DNA from: Dermatemys mawii
Lineage: Eukaryota; Chordata; Testudines; Dermatemydidae
DNA: 64,000 nucleotides
Direction: 5' to 3'
Assembly (NCBI GenBank): GCA_007922305.1
Contig: ML677348.1
Span: 22,484,124-22,548,123, forward strand
The position numbers and the translations under genes were made by a program. Position 1 is the first letter of the stretch, and each line of letters begins with the position of its first letter. This document shows positions 58,010-64,000 of this stretch, piece after piece. Under the pieces are notes generated by a model. The model worked only from the letters and a program-made list of their open reading frames with translations. It made no database searches and was not told where the DNA came from.

Positions 58010-59930
58010 TCATTCCTGACACTGCTTAGCCATAAAAACTCTGCTTCATTCTATTTCACCAATAAAGCATGAAACATTTTAAAGAGAGATTTCTTTTCAC
58101 CAAACACGTTTCCGTTACTTTTTCATCCAGTTTTAAAAAGTAAGCAAAGATAAATATAGTGCCTATACAGTATATACCCATTGTCAATAAATCTGAGCTT
58201 GGACCAGTTCTGGAAATGTGTAGTTATTTGCTAAACATAAGGATTTTACCATTACGTGATACATTAAATGTTCCCCTTAGAAAGCCTTTAATGAAGGAAC
58301 TAGTTTGTTTCAGAAGGGGATTGATATATGGGCTAAATCTATCTATACCTTCATTCATTCGAGTTTAAAGGGTCAAAGCTCTGAAGACCAGAGGGCATCA
58401 TTTGCAAGTGGTAAAGCTGGCTGAACGCTTGATGTAGATCAGGAATGGAAGCCTGGCAGCCCAGGCTTCTGGTCCACCAGATTCCTTCATTTGGCCTGTC
58501 ACAGACAGCTTGGCAGGCGAAACCTGGGCCAAGAAGGGAGCAGGGCATTGTAGGCGGAGAACCCTGCCTGAGCACGGATGGATGTCATTTGATATTGTGG
58601 TGGGCTCTTTATAATCTTCACCAGTGGGCTGGATCATGGAGCTGAGCCTATCCCCTTTGGGACAGGAGGCATCACTGCAGGATGAGTTTTGGGGCAGGCT
58701 CACTCTCCTCCCCCATGTCACACCTGTGGGTGCAGCACCAGACCTCCTGGTGTCACTCCCCACCTAGGAGTAGAACCCAACCCCTCCAATGTCTGTCTTG
58801 CCAAAGAGTTTTAGTGGATTTTGTGGTGCTCTACTATCTTAAGGCTGCTCATCTCTGTTGTAGGTAATAAATGATCCATCTGTCTACCTACCTTTCTACA
58901 TGGTTGTGGTTGTGTGCCAATAAAACATCAGTTGACAGTATTGCAGCATAAGTAACTTTTGTCGTGGACAAAATGAGGCAGTTGTAAAGTGGTTTTTCAA
59001 GTCAAGTTCTTGCTAAAATCTTCAGAGACGATTGAGTCTACATAAGCTTATTTTTCAAATTTTTATGGTAAGTAATACCTTCCTAGAAGAACAGAAATAA
59101 TGGGCCAGATCTCCAGTCTGCTGATTTAGACCAGCTAACAATGGGGCCCTCTGTTTCTAAGGTCCACAAAATAAGTGATTTGGAAAAAAAAATTGTCATT
59201 TATAGATGGGTAGATTTCAACAAATCAACTCTAGCTATTTAGGGCATGATTGTGTAACTGCTTTGCTCTGAAAACTATTATTGAATTATTATTGAAAGGT
59301 TTGAATGTACGAGGAATTGAGGAGCAAACAGACTTCAGAAAACTCATCCTAACTCCTTTAGGATGTTGTGAATTAAAAACTCAACCTAAAATATACAAGA
59401 CCAAATCCTGCGGAATTTTATTTTAACGCTTTGAAGATGACAGACATCTCTTGCATTCCATGCATTCATTTGTCTTTCAGTTTGGAAGTGCCACTCTCTG
59501 AGTGTTTACAAGTAGATAGGGCCTCTTATTCACTGTTTAATTTGTTTAAAAAATATATTAACCAAGAGTTCCAGTGATGATTCCTAGATTTCTATAAAAT
59601 CATTTATATTTAGATATTTTAAAAGATATTTAGTTAAGAGCACTGTCCTGTATTTATGAAGAGCCAGTTTTTTAAAAATGTAGAAATCCAGTAATTATCA
59701 TGAGAACTATTTATTAAACTTTGAAAATCAGCAAAGGATGAGCATCAGGATTACATTTGCAGCGATGAGTGCAACTGTGGTCTCAAGTGAAGTGCAAATT
59801 TCAGGCAGTTGTGTGCCTAATTACTGACTGGTACATGAAATCACCCAGTTTGTGTGTGCAAATGTGGGGTTGCAGAAAGAAAATCTGGGGGTGTAGGAGG
59901 GTGAGAGATATGTTTTGAGCTCACCTGCTT
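58010..59930. other. Unique non-coding DNA
   Basis: No gene recognised. The second copy of a dispersed repeat lies at 59510-59570. Short overlapping frames at 58351-58867 show no motif. Confidence 0.5.
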
Positions 59931-60189
59931 CACTAGAGCAGGGATCTTCAAACTTTTCCTCCTGCGGCCCCTTTCCACGGAGGGAAAAGTCTGGCCCCCG
60001 GGGGGTATGTCCGCCGCAATGTTGCCGCAGAAAGTGGAAGCTTCCGCTTTCTGTAGCGGCATTTCGGCAGGACCAAAATAGCCTGCCCGAGAGTTCGGCG
60101 GTCTCCCACACGGGCTCGGCGGTGGCGCCGGGGTCTCACACCCCCCCTGGGGGTGCATGTACCCCAGTTTGAAGACCACTGCACTAGAG
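59931..60189. mobile_element. hAT-type MITE with perfect 8-bp target duplication
   Basis: The element is 59939-60181. Ends 'cagggatcttcaaac' and, reversed, 'cagtggtcttcaaac' are terminal inverted repeats. The target duplication cactagag is exact at 59931-59938 and 60182-60189. A central hairpin pairs 'gccgcagaaagtggaag' with 'cttccgctttctgtagcggc' (about 60024-60060). 'ggggggtatgt' and 'ccccctgggggtgcatgt' are further GC-rich parts. High CpG content against an AT-rich background fits a fairly young or slowly decaying copy. No transposase. Confidence 0.88.
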
Positions 60190-60194
60190 GCTGA

Positions 60195-61870
60195 AAACTT
60201 GGTCCCCATTACAGAGGCTTCTTCATTAGCATTTGAAAAATAAAACAATATTCATACTATCTCCCTACAAATGACAATGATTTATGCTTTATAAAGACCT
60301 AACATGAATGAGCAGTTCCTTTTGGTCTATCCAGCCTATTATGTAACACAAATTTCCCTCCCTTTTACATTTTGTCTTGTTCATTTTTCAGCATGTTTGC
60401 TCAAGTGTATGTGTGAAAGAGACAGGAGAGAGAAATTTCACTTAAGAAACCAAGATAAGAAACACCTTCAGATAGCTGAGCTCATAAACTAAACTCCAGA
60501 GGCTGTAGAGAGCAAGGGAGGGAAAAATAGAAATTCTGCTCAGACAGCCTTTGAGATAGGAGAAATGGCCTCAGAAAGCCAAGGAAATCTAAGGGATGCT
60601 GATGAGAGATGGAAAGTTACTAATCTGTTCTGTCCTTCGAGTGTTTTACTGGAGACTGAGAACAAACCATGATACTTGGCCTGATTTCCCTGGCATTGCA
60701 TCTCATGTAGTCACTTATACCTGGGCAAAGCAAGTGAAAAAAAGCTGTCTTTCTGAACTGGCAGCATTTTACATACAACCGGCACAGGTGTGAGTAACCA
60801 CACAAACTGCAGAGACATGGAGGGTCTGGCCCAGTATCTACTGTGTACCCGAGGTAATGCCAGGGGGTAGAGGGTGGTGCGGGGAGGGTCATGTGACTTC
60901 ATATTCTCCCCCCTCAGACTGCTGCCAGGGTTTATATGCCTTGTCCTGCACTGCATACCACCAGAACCTTAAGATTATGCCCCCCTCCCCATGTTGCCAG
61001 TTACGTGTCATCTCTGCTGTGTACGTTAATGTTGTTATAGCTGTTACACAAAGTATAAAATAGCCTGGTGGGGGAAATTCTACACAGGGGCAAGTTAAGT
61101 CTGGCTGAGGCTCATCTCCCCCCCACACTTGGCACCGTAAGTGCTGGGACTAGGGATGCTGAGTTGAAGTGGTTTCTATCATCTGCAGGGTTTACAGTTT
61201 GGTTCAATGGCTCTCAGCATCCCCCCTATTCAAATTGTTCCAGCGCCCTGCTTGGCACCGCAGAAAGCTTCAGAATCCGCAAGTGGGGCATTTCCCCCAG
61301 CAGATACTTTTTCCTGGTCAAACCTTGCCCTGCACTTTCATGTTTAAAGCCACAAGTCACCCCATCTCCCTCAGGCCACAGTGTGGTGCAGGGCAGGGGG
61401 AAAAGAGAGCTGGCCTTTGGCTCAATATCTTGAGAAGTTGCCAAAGTTCTACCATTAACTCCCCTCATTTTGCCACAGCTGCTTGTGTATAACAGGAATC
61501 TACAGCCAACGATTTGCACAAGTCTGTACCTGATTTAAACACAGTCAGATTGGTGGGACACACCAATAAGGTACACGGCTGTGTGTGTTTATTTGCACAA
61601 GCAACCATAAGTGCGCTGTTTTGAAAAATCAGTTCCAGTATGTTTCCCCCCAGCTTGATTTAATAAAGTTGAAATCTCAAAATATTAAGAACAAAGAATA
61701 TGTAAATATTTGCTTTATTACACAAATACACACACAGAGATGCACACAGGAGTTTGAATGGCCCAGAAAATTCTATGATAAGCCCTCTCAAATTATCGTA
61801 TTGGTATATCTCCGTCTTAAGTATGGCCCTCTGTTACTAGAGCATCTGAGCACTGCACACTCTTTAATGT
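60195..61870. other. Unique non-coding DNA
   Basis: No gene recognised. Overlapping frames of 80-121 codons on both strands at 60600-61520 show no motif. Confidence 0.5.
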
Positions 61871-61874
61871 ATGT

Positions 61875-62260
61875 GTCCTCACAACGCCGCTGTGAGATAA
61901 GTAAATGCTGCTACCCCTCCCCCACCTCCGCTCCTCCCATTATATAAATGGAAAAATGAGGCAGAGAGAGAGACCAGGGCCAATTCTGAAAGGTATTTAG
62001 TTGCCTAAGTGGATTTTCAAAAGTGCCCAATAAGAATAGGCACCTATTTCCCATTGATTGCAATTGGAGTTTGAAGTCTTCAAATCCCCTCAGCACCAAT
62101 CTGCATCTATATGCACGTACAGACCTTTAAAAGTCTGGTTCTAAGTGATTTGCCCAAGATCATGAAGTAAATTTCTATACGAGCAAAGACTTAAACCTGA
62201 GTCTCTGGCTAGTCCCCTCACTGTTGGGCCATCCTTCCTCTCTCCTATGTGATTTGCTTG
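61875..62260 (-). repeat. MIR-like SINE, minus orientation, interrupted
   Basis: 'tcacaacgccgctgtgagataagtaaatgctgctacccctcc' and 'ataaatggaaaaatgaggcagagagagag' begin a reverse MIR. The rest resumes as 'ctaagtgatttgcccaagatcatgaag' and 'gacttaaacctgagtctctggc'. Between them (about 61985-62145) lies 'gtggattttcaaaagtgcccaataag...ggcacctatttcccattgattgc', a separate element fragment inserted in the MIR. Confidence 0.6.
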
Positions 62261-63104
62261 TACAGTTACAGTCACTATTCACATAGATTAGGTTGCTGTT
62301 CAACTGCTGTAACTGTGAGTTCCCTGTATTGACAATGCAGCCAGTTTTGGCCTCAGTTTAGTAAAACTGAACAAGAAACTTCCCAGGGGTTTATCTGAAA
62401 GCTTTCCCTAAAAGGCAAGTTGTCATTATTCATTGCTGATGTAGTAGCTTCTGTCACCTGTATAAGTAGTGGGCATCACTCATCCCACCCCCACTCGAAA
62501 TCATCTAACAGTTCTGTACAGTTAGGTTCTTCATTTTACAGAAGCTGTCACAGAATTGTGTGGAACGCCAGGATAATAGTCCCTGGGAGAATCAGAGCCC
62601 AGGGACACAGAATTACTGCTCTCGCCTCTGAGCACAGTCTAGCTGCTGCTTAATTTGGTGGTGGATGGATAGATAAATCAATAGACACATCAACAGACAT
62701 ATAAGATACACAGTTCATTAAAGATTATAGCTCTTTTAAGAGGTGGATCTTGCATCGCATGCCTGTTTTGCACACAGTACTCAATTAGATTGTGATTTCC
62801 TATGCAGCATGGCAGGTGCACTAATCTTTAATACAACAGAGCTTTACAGGGATACACTGATGTTATGTCCCTGGTGCCCTGTGTCAACCCAGACTAGTGA
62901 ACAAAATGAAAGTTTATTAAAACAATTCTGCTCCTCCCTTCTCAAGCTTTGGCACTGGGGAGGTGGGGAACAACACATAATCCAGCTAATTCCTGGGGAA
63001 CGTCAACTCATTGAGGTTAGTGACAGTGAAAATAGTAGCAATAGCTAATACTTTTCTGATGCTTTTGGGTCAGTTTTCTGTTTTCAAAGGTACAGACTTT
63101 GCAC

Positions 63105-63640
63105 ATGCCCCTTCTTAGGAGGAAGAGGGTCTTATGGTTAAAGCACGGATTGGGAACTTGGGAGATCTGGATTCTATTCTTGTTCTGCAACAGCCTTCCT
63201 GAGTGAACTTGGACAAATGTACATAACCTCGCTGGTTAAGGGTATGTCTACACAGCACCTATCAGATGTGTGTCCCAGTGTGAGTAGACACATACTAGCT
63301 CTGCTTGAGTTAGTGCTCTAAGGCCAGGGTGGCTTGGGCTAACTGCCAGAGTATATACCCAGGCAGTCAGGTTGGATTGTATGTGGGTGTCTAGTCTGAT
63401 CCAATGCTTGCACCACTGTGGCCACACTGCTATTTTTAGTACACTGGCTCGAGCAGACCTAGCACATCTTTGTCTACATGTGTAGGAATCCCACCTCCCA
63501 GCTGTGGTATAGAAATACCCTGAGAGCCTCCTGACTGTAGGAGCATAATGATTATTTTCTACCTAGCAGGGCTGCAGTGAAGTTTAATCCATTAATATTT
63601 GTGAAGTGCTTTGTAATTCTTAGCTTGGAAAGTAAGAATG
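63105..63640 (+). repeat. MIR-like SINE split by a MITE
   Basis: The head is at 63120-63238 ('gagggtcttatggttaaagcacggattgggaacttgggagatctggattctattcttgttctgc', then 'gtgaacttggacaaat'). The core and tail resume at about 63530 ('gtaggagcataatgattattttctacctagcaggg', then 'ccattaatatttgtgaagtgctttg'). The gap holds the MITE at 63239-63525. Confidence 0.7.
63239..63525. mobile_element. Palindromic MITE inserted in a MIR
   Basis: The left end 'gggtatgtctacacagc' and right end 'gctgtggtatagaaataccct' are inverted, and inverse pairing continues inward ('gtgagtagacacatactagctctgcttgagttag' with 'ctggctcgagcagacctagcacatc'). The centre has 'cactgctatttttagtacac'. It is a common turtle element with almost full-length dyad symmetry. 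No target duplication could be fixed because the MIR host is too diverged. Confidence 0.75.
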
Positions 63641-64000
63641 CATCCTGACAGAGGGGCCCTCACACAGCATGGAATGTTGTACTGAAAGGCAGCAGAGAGT
63701 ATCCTTGCATGCCTGTAGCTCTTTCTATTGGAGGGTAACACTGATTTTCAGGTAGTCATTTAGACTGAAGGCTCTTTAGTAGGTAAGTGGTAGCTGCATT
63801 TTCTATCTAAGTAAGGAAGGTGAGGCATGTGGAGTTTAAGGGTCTTCCATAAGCTCATGCAGAGAGTTTGTGGCAGGAAAAGAACCTGTGTCTTGCAAGG
63901 CCTTGATGTGGCTGTAGGGTCACTTCTGCCAGAAGTGTGACATCCTACACAAGACACACTGATTTGAAACTCTAGATGATAGAAAAACCCAATTTCTCAC

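Overview
This window looks like non-coding nuclear DNA of an amniote, most likely a turtle (Testudines). It has vertebrate-type AT/GC texture, few CpGs outside transposons, and no long open frame that is not a transposon remnant. The repeat mix is the one seen in turtle genomes: several CR1 LINE fragments, a tRNA-derived SINE whose tail resembles a CR1 3' end, Penelope-like element (PLE) pieces, many non-autonomous DNA transposons (including two hAT-type copies with perfect 8-bp target duplications), old MIR/CORE-SINE copies and LTR-like units. Family names come from memory of such repeats and from visible protein or terminal motifs; no database was searched. A crocodilian cannot be fully excluded.

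Layout. 1-9.2 kb is mostly unique sequence with possible conserved non-coding patches. 10.8-14.0 kb is a same-strand pile-up: CR1, then a second CR1, then the C-terminal half of a PLE with a GIY-YIG domain and its 3' tail. 14-25 kb holds a hAT fragment, MIR copies, two LTR-like units, a degenerate periodic repeat near 22 kb and one exon-like frame near 23.1 kb. 25.7-27.4 kb is the largest CR1 copy. 28-31.8 kb is dense in DNA transposons and a SINE. 33-34 kb has an AT-rich microsatellite able to fold back. 34.7-37.2 kb is a minus-strand RTE-clade LINE (endonuclease end, RT and C-terminal region), abutting a PLE-type tail. 39.4-39.9 kb and 47.9-48.3 kb hold MITEs; 46.1-46.2 kb holds two head-to-head PLE-type tails; 48.6-49.1 kb is a minus-strand CR1 3' end. 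49-64 kb is unique sequence with scattered MIRs, a long LTR-like unit at about 56.7-58.0 kb, a hAT element at 59.9 kb, and a MITE lying inside a MIR at 63.2 kb.

There is no gene network to describe: every recognisable protein-coding stretch is a decayed mobile-element frame. The most interesting signal is a hammerhead-ribozyme-like core (CUGANGA, a hairpin, then GAAA) at the same position in three separate PLE-type tails (13.9, 37.25 and 46.15 kb), in two sequence families with different hairpin bases. The second point of interest is a lone exon-like frame at 23.0-23.25 kb with an acceptor-like tract, a stop and a poly(A) signal.
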